Source: Candidatus Methanoperedens nitratireducens
GTDB lineage: Archaea; Halobacteriota; Methanosarcinia; Methanosarcinales; Methanoperedenaceae
Direction of reading: 5' to 3'
Length of the DNA: 42,627 bases
Assembly (NCBI RefSeq): GCF_900196725.1
Contig: NZ_FZMP01000250.1
Location: 1 to 42,627 of the forward strand
Shown here: positions 7,086-17,512 of the stretch, one piece after another
Numbering within the stretch: the first letter of the stretch is position 1
Layout: each line of letters starts with the position of its first letter
Made by a program: the position numbers and the translations under genes
Notes under the pieces: generated by a model
Seen by the model: the letters and a program-made list of their open reading frames with translations, nothing else
Databases searched by the model: none
Told to the model about the DNA's origin: nothing

Positions 7086-7838
7086 ATGAAAGTAATAGCA
7101 ATAACAGGAAAAGGCGGAACTGGCAAGACAGCAGTAGCCGGGATGCTTATAAAACACATCACGAAAGGCAATAAGGCGCTGCTTGCCATCGACGCAGACC
7201 CCGACTCCAATCTCCCTGATGTGCTTGGTGTGAAAATCGATAAGACAATCGGGGATATGCGGGAGTTTATGCTGCAGGAGCGCGATAAGATGCCTCCTGA
7301 TACCAATAAGGAAAGAGTGCTTGAGTCAAAGGTTTACGAGGTTCTAACAGAAATGCCGCATTACGACCTGCTGGTGATGGGACGCCCCGAGGGTTCTGGA
7401 TGTTACTGTTTTGCCAATAATCTGCTGCGCGGGATAATGGACAGGATACTTAAGAACTACGATTTGACGATAATAGACACCGCAGCAGGGCTTGAACACC
7501 TATCGCGTCGGATTATCCGCGATGTTGACGAACTCCTTGTCGTGACAGACGGCTCGCGCCGGGGCTTGCAGACAGCAGAGAGGATTCGTGGGCTTGCAGT
7601 ATCGCTGAACCTGAATGTCAAGAAGATGCATGTTATCGCGAACAAGGTTACGCCTGAGAACCGGGCGCGCATCGAGGAGTACGCGCGGGAGTTGAAAATG
7701 GACTTGGTGGGCGTTGTGCCCTTTGATGAGACCCTGGCGCGCTTTGACCTTGAGGGGAGACCGCTGGCTGAATTGCCTGAGGATTCAGCTGCGATGAGAG
7801 GTGTCGGGGAGATTGCGAAGAGGATGGGGTTATATTGA
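7086..7838 (+). CDS. cooC: CooC-type nickel-insertion ATPase for CO dehydrogenase
   Basis: A 250-aa MinD/ParA-like P-loop ATPase that helps load nickel into CO dehydrogenase/acetyl-CoA synthase. The deviant Walker A is GKGGTGKT (residues 8-15), DADPDSNLP (36-44) holds the switch I region, and TIIDTAAG forms Walker B. The CooC hallmark Cys-x-Cys (C106, C108 in GSGCYCFANN) is intact. It follows cdhABC, as its homologue does in Methanosarcina operons. No ribosome binding site precedes ATG 7086: the upstream 22 bases abut the inverted-repeat element, so expression may differ from the ancestral operon. AcsF is an alternative name for such ATPases. Confidence 0.93.
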   Translation: MKVIAITGKGGTGKTAVAGMLIKHITKGNKALLAIDADPDSNLPDVLGVKIDKTIGDMREFMLQERDKMPPDTNKERVLESKVYEVLTEMPHYDLLVMGRPEGSGCYCFANNLLRGIMDRILKNYDLTIIDTAAGLEHLSRRIIRDVDELLVVTDGSRRGLQTAERIRGLAVSLNLNVKKMHVIANKVTPENRARIEEYARELKMDLVGVVPFDETLARFDLEGRPLAELPEDSAAMRGVGEIAKRMGLY

Positions 7839-7839
7839 A

Positions 7840-7947
7840 GGTAAAGACGAACCTAGAGTAAGCTGCAAGGGCAGAGGCTATGAAGTGATAGCCGCGATTA
7901 AAAGAAACAATGAAATACTTCAAGGTATATTAGACGAGGTGAACTAA
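7840..7947 (+). pseudogene. Possible C-terminal gene remnant after cooC
   Basis: A frame different from that of cooC is open through 7840-7944 and ends at TAA 7945-7947. It encodes about 35 residues of convincing protein sequence (KGRGYEVIAAIKRNNEILQG within it). No ATG, GTG or TTG begins it at a sensible place, and it already overlaps the cooC end. It looks like the tail of a lost gene. The last codons (GAG GTG AAC) also form the ribosome binding site of the next gene. I do not recognise the family. Confidence 0.35.
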
Positions 7948-7948
7948 A

Positions 7949-8878
7949 ATGAAAGCGTTGGTAACCGGCGGCGCGGGCTTTATAGGCTCGCATCTTGCAG
8001 AAGAACTGGCAAAGGATAACGAAGTAATTATCCTGGATAACCTGTCGACAGGAAGAATGGAAAACGTAAAAGACTTGGTTAAAAAAGGCAGCGTTACATT
8101 TGTTAAAGGAAGCATGACGGATTTTACTCTTCTTCAGGAAATCATCAGGGATGTGGATTATGTTTTCCACCAGGGTGCAATCCCGAGCGTACCGAGAAGC
8201 ATAGAGAAACCATCCGCATCGAACGATGCAAATATAAACGGCACGTTGAATGTCCTGATGGCATCAAAAGAAGCGGGAGTAAAAAAAGTAATATATGCTT
8301 CATCGTCATCAGTTTATGGTGATGCTCCAGAGATGCCAAAGAGGGAGGATATGAAGCCAAACCCGCTATCGCCATATGCTGTAACAAAAATTGCCGGGGA
8401 ATATTATTGTAAGGTATTCCAGGAAGTATATGGATTAAAGACCGTATCTTTGAGGTACTTCAATGTCTTCGGGCAGAGGCAAGACCCGACCTCTGAGTAT
8501 GCTGCTGTAATCCCGAAATTTATAACCAGCATATTGAACAATAAGCCTCCCACGATATACGGGGATGGAGAGCAGAGCAGGGATTTTACCTTTGTTAAGT
8601 ATGTGGTTGAAGCCAACATCCTCGCAGCCGAGTCTGATGCGACAGGTGTGTTCAATATAGCCTGCGGGGGAAGGATAACTATTAATAAATTGGTCGATAT
8701 GATTAATGAGATTCTTGGAAAGAATATTAAACCTGTATATATCGCACCAAGAGCAGGAGATATTAAACATTCTTTAGCTGATATTTCAAGGGCAAAATCA
8801 TTCGGATACGAACCTCAGAGCAATTTTAAAGAGGGACTTAAGGAGACAATAAGGTGGTTTAACGATGGAGTTAGCTGA
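7949..8878 (+). CDS. NAD-dependent nucleotide-sugar epimerase (UDP-GlcNAc/UDP-Glc 4-epimerase, WbpP type)
   Basis: A 309-aa extended short-chain dehydrogenase. GGAGFIGSH (residues 8-16) binds NAD, SSSSVYGD carries the catalytic Ser, and YAVTKIAGEYY gives the Tyr-xxx-Lys pair. The segment NVFGQRQDPTSEYAAVIPKF is typical of WbpP/Gne-like UDP-N-acetylhexosamine 4-epimerases. A GAGGTGAA ribosome binding site lies directly before ATG 7949. Its end overlaps the next gene, a UDP-sugar dehydrogenase, by 14 bases. The pair suggests epimerisation and oxidation of a UDP-HexNAc to a uronic acid. Exact substrate not determinable. Confidence 0.85.
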   Translation: MKALVTGGAGFIGSHLAEELAKDNEVIILDNLSTGRMENVKDLVKKGSVTFVKGSMTDFTLLQEIIRDVDYVFHQGAIPSVPRSIEKPSASNDANINGTLNVLMASKEAGVKKVIYASSSSVYGDAPEMPKREDMKPNPLSPYAVTKIAGEYYCKVFQEVYGLKTVSLRYFNVFGQRQDPTSEYAAVIPKFITSILNNKPPTIYGDGEQSRDFTFVKYVVEANILAAESDATGVFNIACGGRITINKLVDMINEILGKNIKPVYIAPRAGDIKHSLADISRAKSFGYEPQSNFKEGLKETIRWFNDGVS

Positions 8879-9518
8879 AAAATTCAATAATAAATCTGCT
8901 GTTGTGTGTGTCATTGGGCTTGGATATGTTGGCCTCCCAACAGCAGTAAGTTTTGCTGAAAAGGGTTTCAGGGTCATAGGAGCGGATAAGAAAAAGCAGG
9001 TCGTTGACTTGATCAACAGGGGCGGCTGCCATTTAAAGGACCTGAATCTTGACGAGAGAGTAAAAAAAGTGGTCCAGGATAAAAAACTGACCGCTACTGC
9101 CGATACCGCAGAAGCTACACGAAAAAGCGATGCGATCCTTATTATCGTGCCCACGCCTGTGACGCCGGATAAAAGACCTGACCTGGTACCCGTCATCTCC
9201 TCCGGGGAGGATATCGCGAAGGGACTGGGAAAGAATAAGCTTGTGGTCCTTGAATCCACAGTATATCCGGGCGTTACCGAGGACGTTCTCAACCCCTTAC
9301 TTGAAAAATCCGGATTGAAAGCAGGGGTTGATTTCGGACTGGCGCACTGCCCTGAGAGATACAATCCGGGCGACAGCAAACATTCGATCGGTGATGTGGT
9401 GAGGGTCATCGGGGGCATAACGCCGCAATGGGGCGAAACTACAAAGCAATTATACAGGCATATCGTTAAGGATGTGTTCCTGGTAAAGGATATCAAGACG
9501 GCAGAGGCTGCAAGGTGA
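8865..9518 (+). CDS. UDP-sugar dehydrogenase, N-terminal half (reading frame broken)
   Basis: The 217-aa N-terminal part of a nucleotide-sugar 6-dehydrogenase of the UDP-ManNAc/UDP-GlcNAc/UDP-Glc family. The Rossmann motif GLGYVGLPTA (residues 18-27), the IIVPTPV and STVYPG segments and HCPERYNPGD are present. Intact relatives run on for another 220 residues with TAEAAK-VIENIQRD at this junction. Here the frame reads TAEAAR then TGA. Adding one A in GCAAGG (9511-9515) would restore one 440-codon gene with the next ORF. So this is a one-base deletion (mutation or assembly error) or a gene split with GTGA coupling. The catalytic Cys lies in the second part. Confidence 0.85.
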   Translation: MELAEKFNNKSAVVCVIGLGYVGLPTAVSFAEKGFRVIGADKKKQVVDLINRGGCHLKDLNLDERVKKVVQDKKLTATADTAEATRKSDAILIIVPTPVTPDKRPDLVPVISSGEDIAKGLGKNKLVVLESTVYPGVTEDVLNPLLEKSGLKAGVDFGLAHCPERYNPGDSKHSIGDVVRVIGGITPQWGETTKQLYRHIVKDVFLVKDIKTAEAAR

Positions 9519-10204
9519 TAGAGAACATACAGAGGGATCTTAATATAGCTTTGATGAACGAGCTGGCGCTTATTTTCGAGAGGATGAACATTGACGTTAT
9601 GGAAGTGATAAAAGCTGCATCTACCAAGTGGAACTTCAATGTTTACTATCCAGGTGCCGGGGTCGGCGGACACTGCCTGCCAGTTGATCCGTATTATCTG
9701 GTGAAAAAAGCAGAGGAATTGGGATATCACTCAAAAGTTATCACGGCAGGGAGGGCGATTAATGATTATATGCCAGTGCACGTATTCGAACTGCTGGTGG
9801 ATGCGCTCAATGAACGTGAGAAATCTGTGAAAAATTCAAAAGTTGTCGTGCTCGGTTTTTCGTATAAAGAGAATGTGGGCGACCCGAGAGAGAGCCCGGT
9901 TGAGATCTTTGTGGAAGAACTTGAAAGGAGAGATGCCAGAATCCATATCGTTGATCCGTATATAGAGAGCGAATACCTGCAAAAGTACGGAGAGGTGGAA
10001 AAAGATGTTTACAGTTCTCTTAAGGGCGCGGACGCCATGGTACTGATGACTGCGCACAGGGAATTCAGGGAGCTTGAACTGCAAAGGATAAAGGAACTCA
10101 TGCGCACTCCAATACTGATCGATGGCAGGCGCGTGTTTGAGAAAGATGAGGCCGTCGTGCTCGGGTTCACTTACCGCGGCATCGGGGCGGCGAATAAGAG
10201 ATAA
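9515..10204 (+). CDS. UDP-sugar dehydrogenase, C-terminal half (reading frame broken)
   Basis: The 229-aa continuation of the preceding ORF, beginning at an in-frame GTG that overlaps its TGA. It contains the central dimerisation helix region (NIALMNELALIFERM), the catalytic-cysteine motif GVGGHCLPVDPYYL (about residues 50-63) and the C-terminal UDP-binding domain (VVVLGFSYKENVGDPRESP). Alone it would lack the NAD-binding domain. Function therefore depends on frameshifting, on the two pieces assembling, or on the break being an artefact. Downstream, gmd follows after 12 bases. Confidence 0.85.
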   Translation: MIENIQRDLNIALMNELALIFERMNIDVMEVIKAASTKWNFNVYYPGAGVGGHCLPVDPYYLVKKAEELGYHSKVITAGRAINDYMPVHVFELLVDALNEREKSVKNSKVVVLGFSYKENVGDPRESPVEIFVEELERRDARIHIVDPYIESEYLQKYGEVEKDVYSSLKGADAMVLMTAHREFRELELQRIKELMRTPILIDGRRVFEKDEAVVLGFTYRGIGAANKR

Positions 10205-10216
10205 GGATGTGAAAAA

Positions 10217-12167
<1,951 letters not shown>

Positions 12168-12168
12168 T

Positions 12169-12705
12169 ATAAAAAAATTACATCTTGGTTGCGGTAAAAG
12201 ATATATCCCAGGATTTACTCATGTTGATTTAGCAGATTATCCGCATATTGATTACAGACACAATGTTTCTGATCTGTCAATGTTTGAGGATGATTCAATT
12301 GAGCTTATTTACGCATGCCATGTGCTTGAACATTTCAAAAGACATGAGGTTGAGAATGTATTGAAAGAATGGCATCGTGTGCTTGTGCCAAATGGCATAC
12401 TGAGGCTTGCTGTACCGGATTTTGAAGCTGTTGCGCAGGTTTACGAAAAATATAAGGATATGGAACTTGTAATGGGTCTTTTGTACGGTGGCCAGGAATA
12501 TGAATATAATTTTCATCATGTTCTGTTTGACTTTAAGTATCTTGAAAAACTCTTAGAGAAAGTAGGATTCAAAAATATTCACAGGTATGACTGGCGTAAT
12601 ACTGTTCACAGGGATTACGATGATTATTCGCAGGCTTATATTCCGCACATGGATAAAGAGCATGGGGTTCTGATGAGCTTGAATGTGGAGGGAGAGAAGG
12701 GATGA
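12169..12705 (+). CDS. SAM-dependent methyltransferase (class I)
   Basis: A 178-aa methyltransferase of the Methyltransf_11 type. Motif I is LHLGCGKRYIPGF near the N-terminus, HVLEHF is the usual post-II element, and VPNGILRLAVPD follows. The expected N-terminus of this group is Met-Lys-Lys-Leu-His-Leu-Gly-Cys. Here the codon at the Met position is ATA (12169), preceded by a perfect GAGGAG (12157-12162) at six bases, and it lies one base after the fcl stop. A longer frame reaching back to 12010 would overlap fcl by over 150 bases and is unlikely. The target is probably a sugar; unproven. Confidence 0.82.
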   Translation: MKKLHLGCGKRYIPGFTHVDLADYPHIDYRHNVSDLSMFEDDSIELIYACHVLEHFKRHEVENVLKEWHRVLVPNGILRLAVPDFEAVAQVYEKYKDMELVMGLLYGGQEYEYNFHHVLFDFKYLEKLLEKVGFKNIHRYDWRNTVHRDYDDYSQAYIPHMDKEHGVLMSLNVEGEKG

Positions 12706-12735
12706 GAATTACTCAAAATTTAAGGTAGCAAAAAT

Positions 12736-13824
12736 ATGCTTAAAATCATCTATTCTGCCGGGTTAAGAGAAAACGATAGGGATACGTATAACGATGATAG
12801 CTTTAAAAAAATGAGTACAAGTGATTATGAATTTGTCTTATTTGATCACCGGAAACATCTGGGGCGGATAATTGAGAATGCATGGGTGCTGGATGATCTT
12901 TACAGGAGCAGGGATGAGAAGCTTTTTAGGACTTATGATGAGTTGAAGAGATTGATTGATAGTATAAAGGCAGATGTTCTTCTTGTATCGGGTGATAATA
13001 TATATCATCCAGAGTTTATAAATAAATTAGATGTTTATTCTGTTCTTATGTCTTCTGATGATCCTAATTCGTCGTATGCTAGAACTGTCCCTTATATTTG
13101 GGCTTTTGATCATATTACATGCGTAAATGTGCAATATCATAAAGATATTCCTGTTAAAATGACAGACAAACTCATTGAGTGGGGTGGGAGGAGAGCAACT
13201 TGGATCCCTTATGGTGTTGTAGAAAGGCACTACAATCCTGATTTAACAGAAGAAGAAATTTATAATAAAGAAAGAACTATCGATTTACTATATATTGGGG
13301 CTTTTTATAGGGAAAAGGTGGATGCACTATTAAAGCTTAAAAAAATTTTTGGAAATAAATTTAAACTATACGGGCCATGGGGATTAAAATTCTGGGGATA
13401 TTATCTTTTGCAGAGAAAATGGATATGGGTGAATTTTTTATCTCCAAATTTGTTCGTTCATACTTATCAAAATGCTAAAATTGGAATAAATATGCATCTG
13501 AGCGGAGAATTAGGTAATGGAAGGCTATATCAGCTTCCAATGAATGGAGTCATGCAAATCTGTGACTGCAAAGACGCATTGTCAGAAGTTTTTGAACCTG
13601 GAAAAGAAATAGTTGGATATAATACGATTGATGAAGCTATTGAACTGATTGAATATTATCTTGAGCATGACGAAGAAAGAAAAAAGATTGCAGCGGCAGG
13701 GTTTAGAAAAGCTATAAAGAATTATAAATATTCAGATATTCTATATAATATGCTTAGGGAAGTAAAAAAAGGAATGATGCTGGATGGAATAAATTATACA
13801 AAGGATGGTATGGCTTTAAATTGA
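12736..13824 (+). CDS. Glycosyltransferase, CgeB-like (group 1, GT-B fold)
   Basis: A 362-aa protein resembling CgeB/DUF3880-type glycosyltransferases. The N-terminal half contains the DVLLVSGDN segment. The C-terminal nucleotide-sugar domain has LLYIGAFYREKV and GNGRLYQLPMNGVMQICDCKDALSEVFEPGKEIVGY, the last two typical of the Glyco_trans_1_2 domain. Soluble, with no membrane segments. This is the first clearly AT-rich gene of the locus (17 G+C in the 60 bases 13261-13320, against 26 in 12061-12120). The sugar it transfers cannot be read from sequence. Confidence 0.75.
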   Translation: MLKIIYSAGLRENDRDTYNDDSFKKMSTSDYEFVLFDHRKHLGRIIENAWVLDDLYRSRDEKLFRTYDELKRLIDSIKADVLLVSGDNIYHPEFINKLDVYSVLMSSDDPNSSYARTVPYIWAFDHITCVNVQYHKDIPVKMTDKLIEWGGRRATWIPYGVVERHYNPDLTEEEIYNKERTIDLLYIGAFYREKVDALLKLKKIFGNKFKLYGPWGLKFWGYYLLQRKWIWVNFLSPNLFVHTYQNAKIGINMHLSGELGNGRLYQLPMNGVMQICDCKDALSEVFEPGKEIVGYNTIDEAIELIEYYLEHDEERKKIAAAGFRKAIKNYKYSDILYNMLREVKKGMMLDGINYTKDGMALN

Positions 13825-13980
13825 TTCAAGTAGTTTCATAAATTTTACGAAATTATTTAAAATGTTGTATATCCTATTAAATCTGAATTTTGAAAAAAAT
13901 ACTATAATGAGAAGTTGAGAATATAGGAAAAGATATTATTGAAAAAAATACTCAGAGTATGATATTAACATGTGTGGTAT
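13825..13980 (+). promoter_or_regulatory. AT-rich spacer before the flippase gene
   Basis: A 156-base very AT-rich gap with several TATA-like runs (for example TTGTATATCC near 13864) and no convincing ribosome binding site. A promoter for the cassette could lie here, but no single box stands out. Confidence 0.2.
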
Positions 13981-15261
13981 ATGAAAGATATTGCAATAAG
14001 TTTAATCGGTTTTTCCTATGAGAAGATATTTCACGAGAAAATGGGGAATGATGCAAAAGGATTCCTTAAAAATTTATCTTATATCGTAATCGCATCAGGC
14101 ATTGCAGCTATATTATCCACTAGTTTTAACATCTTTGCAGGGCGGGTTCTTGGTCCAAGCGAATACGGGGAATTTACTCTCATTCAGACCATTGCAATGT
14201 TTTTGCTTGTCCCAATGATGCTCGGTATTGATACGGCGATGATTACTTATACCGCGGAAAAAAATAAGTTTGATAGTCAATCTTCAATAATAAGTACAAC
14301 ATTTATTCTAGTAACTATTTTTACATTAGTTTCTGTTTCAATTTATTATTTATTCTCATCTCAAATCTCAAAGATATTTTCCATTTCAACAGATATATTG
14401 TATCTGGCTGTTATATTTGCATTCCTTTCAGTAATCAGTACATTTGCAACAGGTACGCTTAGAAGTTTACATAAAATGAAAGAATATGCGATTTTTCAAC
14501 CGCTTCCTAATCTTATCTTGTTGCTAATTTTTTTTGTTTTTTTCTTCAGCAATTATATTTCTTTCAAATCAGCTCTATTTTCAATGTATATTGCCTTTGG
14601 AGTTACAGGATTGTTAATGATATATAGTGTCAAGAAATATTTACGACCTAATTTTAAATTGTGTTGGGCTAAAAGGTTGATACGATATGGATTATATATG
14701 AGTTTAATGGGATTGGCATCTGTTTTTTATGCAAATATTGATAAAATTATAATATATAAATTCCTGACAACAGCCGACATCGGAATTTATAGATCATATT
14801 ACTTTTCATCGATAAATTTCGTAGGATTATTCATCGGGATGTTTATTGCTGTTTTTTATCCTCTGGTATGTAAGTATAAAGATAAAAAAGTTATATTAAA
14901 TAGAATAAATAGGGTCATACTTTATTTGGTTATTCTTGGACTACCAATTATTATCTTTTTTGAATTTATAATCTTGAAGCTATATGGAGATGATTATCCT
15001 TTTGATATAAAATTAGCATTTCTTTTTGGAATTGGAGGGCTATTAACATGCATAAATAGCATTTATTCATGGCTGATAAATTCTATCGGAACAGAAGGGA
15101 TAAAAGTCATGTCTATAGCCGCAATAATAGTAGGTGTTATTAACCTCGTTTTAAATTTTTTATTGATACCTATGTTTGGACTTGTTGGGGGTGTGATAGC
15201 CTTTAATGTTTCCTACGCTATAAATACAGCAGTTCTTTTTAAATTAAGGCATATACTTTAA
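13981..15261 (+). CDS. Polysaccharide flippase (Wzx/RfbX, MOP superfamily)
   Basis: A 426-aa integral membrane protein with about twelve hydrophobic segments spread over its length. The N-terminal GRVLGPSEYGEFTLIQTIAM is the signature of the polysaccharide transporter group (Polysacc_synt, Wzx-like). It should flip a lipid-linked oligosaccharide across the membrane, coupling cytoplasmic synthesis to extracytoplasmic transfer. ATG 13981 was preferred to GTG 13972 because homologues rarely have the extra residues; neither start has a strong ribosome binding site. Codon use is strongly A/T-ending, like its cassette neighbours. Confidence 0.9.
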   Translation: MKDIAISLIGFSYEKIFHEKMGNDAKGFLKNLSYIVIASGIAAILSTSFNIFAGRVLGPSEYGEFTLIQTIAMFLLVPMMLGIDTAMITYTAEKNKFDSQSSIISTTFILVTIFTLVSVSIYYLFSSQISKIFSISTDILYLAVIFAFLSVISTFATGTLRSLHKMKEYAIFQPLPNLILLLIFFVFFFSNYISFKSALFSMYIAFGVTGLLMIYSVKKYLRPNFKLCWAKRLIRYGLYMSLMGLASVFYANIDKIIIYKFLTTADIGIYRSYYFSSINFVGLFIGMFIAVFYPLVCKYKDKKVILNRINRVILYLVILGLPIIIFFEFIILKLYGDDYPFDIKLAFLFGIGGLLTCINSIYSWLINSIGTEGIKVMSIAAIIVGVINLVLNFLLIPMFGLVGGVIAFNVSYAINTAVLFKLRHIL

Positions 15262-15311
15262 GAATATATATGTTGAAAGCAATAACAAGAAAATCTACAA
15301 AAATAAGAAAA

Positions 15312-16370
15312 ATGAAAGGACTAATATTATCCGGCGGACACGGGACAAGGTTAAGACCAATAACTTATTCGCAGCAAAAGCAATTAATCCCGATTGCAAA
15401 TAAACCCATACTGTTTTATTGTATAGAGGATTTGATAAATGCTGGTATAAAAAAAATTGGAATTATCGTGGGTCCAAACAAGGAACAAGTAATGGACACA
15501 GTTAGATCGATTAATTGGGATGCTGATATAGAATTTATCTATCAGGAAGCTCCAGCAGGATTGGCACATGCTGTAAAAATCTCTAAAAATTTCCTTGGAG
15601 AAGATAAATTCATAATGTATCTCGGAGACAACATATTAAAAGGAGGCATAACCAATTTTGTTAAAGATTTTGTCAATACAGAAGTAGAAGCAAGCCTGCT
15701 TCTAACCAGAGTTGATAATCCTGAACAATATGGAGTTGCTCTAGTGGATGAGCAAAAAAAAATCATTATTAAGCTGCTTGAAAAACCAAAAAATCCACCG
15801 TCTAACCTCTCCATTGTCGGTATCTACGGCTTAACCCCTGTTATATTTAGGGCAATAGATAATATTAAACCATCTTGGCGTGGTGAATTGGAAATCACAG
15901 ATGCTTTACATTGGTTAATTGAAGAAAATTATCGGGTAAGATACGATTTAGTTAATGGATGGTGGAAAGATACTGGGACACCTGAAACTATTTTAGATGC
16001 AAATCGCTTAATTTTAGATAGTATTAAAATAGAAAATAAAGGTACGACCGAAAATAGTGAACTAAATGGTAAAGTGGAAGTTGGAGAGAAAACACTAATA
16101 AAAGAATCTATAATAAATGGCCCGGTTATAATAGGCAAAGAGTGTATCATATCCAAATCTTATATAGGTCCTTATACAAGCATTGGTGATAATTGCCAGC
16201 TAATAAATACAAAAGTAGAGGACTCTGTTATAATGGAGAGAACAAAGATCATTAATACAGGCAAAATTGTTAAAAGCTTAATTGGAAAAGAAGTAAACAT
16301 TGAAAAGAATGATCAATCATCAGATATAAAAAAATTTGTTATAGGTGATAATTCAGAGCTTAAACTATAA
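15312..16370 (+). CDS. rmlA: Glucose-1-phosphate thymidylyltransferase, long archaeal/StrD type
   Basis: A 352-aa nucleotidyltransferase that makes dTDP-glucose from dTTP and glucose-1-phosphate. The signature LSGGHGTRLRPIT begins at residue 6; KQLIPIANKP, YLGDN and GWWKDTGTPE follow. The C-terminal 100 residues are a left-handed beta-helix (hexapeptide repeats), so this is the long form (StrD-like) rather than the short bacterial RmlA. ATG 15312 was chosen over ATG 15270 because the motif then begins at the usual distance; the 14 extra residues are Lys/Thr-rich and unlike the family. Paired with rmlB downstream. Confidence 0.9.
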   Translation: MKGLILSGGHGTRLRPITYSQQKQLIPIANKPILFYCIEDLINAGIKKIGIIVGPNKEQVMDTVRSINWDADIEFIYQEAPAGLAHAVKISKNFLGEDKFIMYLGDNILKGGITNFVKDFVNTEVEASLLLTRVDNPEQYGVALVDEQKKIIIKLLEKPKNPPSNLSIVGIYGLTPVIFRAIDNIKPSWRGELEITDALHWLIEENYRVRYDLVNGWWKDTGTPETILDANRLILDSIKIENKGTTENSELNGKVEVGEKTLIKESIINGPVIIGKECIISKSYIGPYTSIGDNCQLINTKVEDSVIMERTKIINTGKIVKSLIGKEVNIEKNDQSSDIKKFVIGDNSELKL

Positions 16371-16454
16371 TTAATAAAAAAGAGTGAATTCTTTAGGTGA
16401 GAGAAATCACATGCTTTTTAATTGTATTATGGGAGTCTATCGAGAGGAATTTAA

Positions 16455-16535
16455 TTGAGCAGAATACATATAACAAACCTTGAGAATATGGATTTTGTCT
16501 CCGAGACATTAAGAAAATCTATAATTGATTATTAG
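16455..16535 (+). CDS. Possible 26-codon small ORF before rmlB
   Basis: Within the 179-base gap between rmlA and rmlB, a GAGAGGA ribosome binding site (16442-16448) precedes TTG 16455 by six bases. The frame then encodes 26 residues (SRIHITNLENMDFVSETLRK and four more) to TAG 16533. The residue mix looks protein-like. It could be a truncated gene or a small peptide; I recognise no family. The rest of 16371-16549 shows nothing except AAGGTGA (16539-16545) for rmlB. Confidence 0.3.
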   Translation: MSRIHITNLENMDFVSETLRKSIIDY

Positions 16536-16549
16536 ATCAAGGTGAAAAC

Positions 16550-17512
16550 ATGAATAATAAATTGAAAATATTAATAACAGGAGGTGCAGGATTCATAGGC
16601 AGCAATTTTGTTCGATACATGGTAGAAAAATACCCAAATTGCCAGATTGCTGTCATTGATAAATTAACTTATGCTGGAAAAATGGAAAACTTACAAGACG
16701 TAATAGATAAAATAACGTTCATAAAAGGCGATATTTGCAATATAAAAGATATTGAGATGATAGGTAAATGCGATTTTATTTTTAACTTTGCTGCTGAGAC
16801 GCACGTCGATCGGTCGATTAAAGAGGGGAATATTTTTGTGAAAACAGATGTGCTTGGAACGTATAATCTTTTGGAATATGCTAGAAAACATGAAGTAAAA
16901 AAATATATTCAAATAAGCACAGATGAAGTATATGGGAGTACCGAAAAAGATTCTTTTTATGAAGAAGATATTTTGGATCCTTCATCCCCATATTCAGCAA
17001 GTAAAGCGGGAGCAGATTTACTGGTTAAATCTTTTTTTAAAACCTATGGATTGCCAATTTTGATAACTCGTAGTTCAAACAATTTCGGTCCAAATCAGTA
17101 TCCCGAAAAGTTGATTCCGGTTTTAATTCTAAATGCTATATATGACAAACCGCTACCGATTTATGGAAATGGTTTAAATGTAAGAGATTGGATTTATGTT
17201 GAAGATAATTGCATTGGAATTGATTTTGTTTTTAGAAAAGGAAAGATAGGGGAAATCTACAATATAGGTGCGGGAAATGAAAAAACAAATATAGAAATTG
17301 CAAATCTTATTCTGGAGAGTTTAGGAAAGCAAAAAAGTTTGATACAATTTGTGAAGGATAGGCTTGGGCACGATTTTAGATATTCTTTAAATTGTGAAAA
17401 AATTAAAAGTTTGGGATGGGCACCACACTATACGTTTGAGGATGCACTAAATGATACAATTAAATGGTATGTAGAGAATGAATGGTGGTGGAAACCTTTA
17501 ATCTCTAGATAA
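16550..17512 (+). CDS. rmlB: dTDP-glucose 4,6-dehydratase
   Basis: A 320-aa extended short-chain dehydrogenase that converts dTDP-glucose to dTDP-4-keto-6-deoxyglucose, the branch point for dTDP-deoxysugars. GGAGFIGSN (NAD), AAETHVDRSI, STDEVYGS and YSASKAGADLL (Tyr/Lys) are all present, as is the RNWIYVEDN-type sequence (VRDWIYVEDN). A good AAGGTGA ribosome binding site precedes ATG 16550. There is no RmlD (4-ketoreductase) in the window, so the 4-keto intermediate is probably passed to the C-methyltransferase and aminotransferases downstream rather than to rhamnose. Confidence 0.95.
   Translation: MNNKLKILITGGAGFIGSNFVRYMVEKYPNCQIAVIDKLTYAGKMENLQDVIDKITFIKGDICNIKDIEMIGKCDFIFNFAAETHVDRSIKEGNIFVKTDVLGTYNLLEYARKHEVKKYIQISTDEVYGSTEKDSFYEEDILDPSSPYSASKAGADLLVKSFFKTYGLPILITRSSNNFGPNQYPEKLIPVLILNAIYDKPLPIYGNGLNVRDWIYVEDNCIGIDFVFRKGKIGEIYNIGAGNEKTNIEIANLILESLGKQKSLIQFVKDRLGHDFRYSLNCEKIKSLGWAPHYTFEDALNDTIKWYVENEWWWKPLISR

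Noticed and set aside
13970-13984. ATGTGTGGTATATGA, reading Met-Cys-Gly-Ile-stop like the start of an asparagine synthase
   Set aside because: Four codons are too few; nothing further of AsnB follows in any frame, so coincidence is the simplest view.
15270-15311. RmlA starting at ATG 15270
   Set aside because: The 14 extra residues are not found in the family as I know it and no ribosome binding site favours this ATG.
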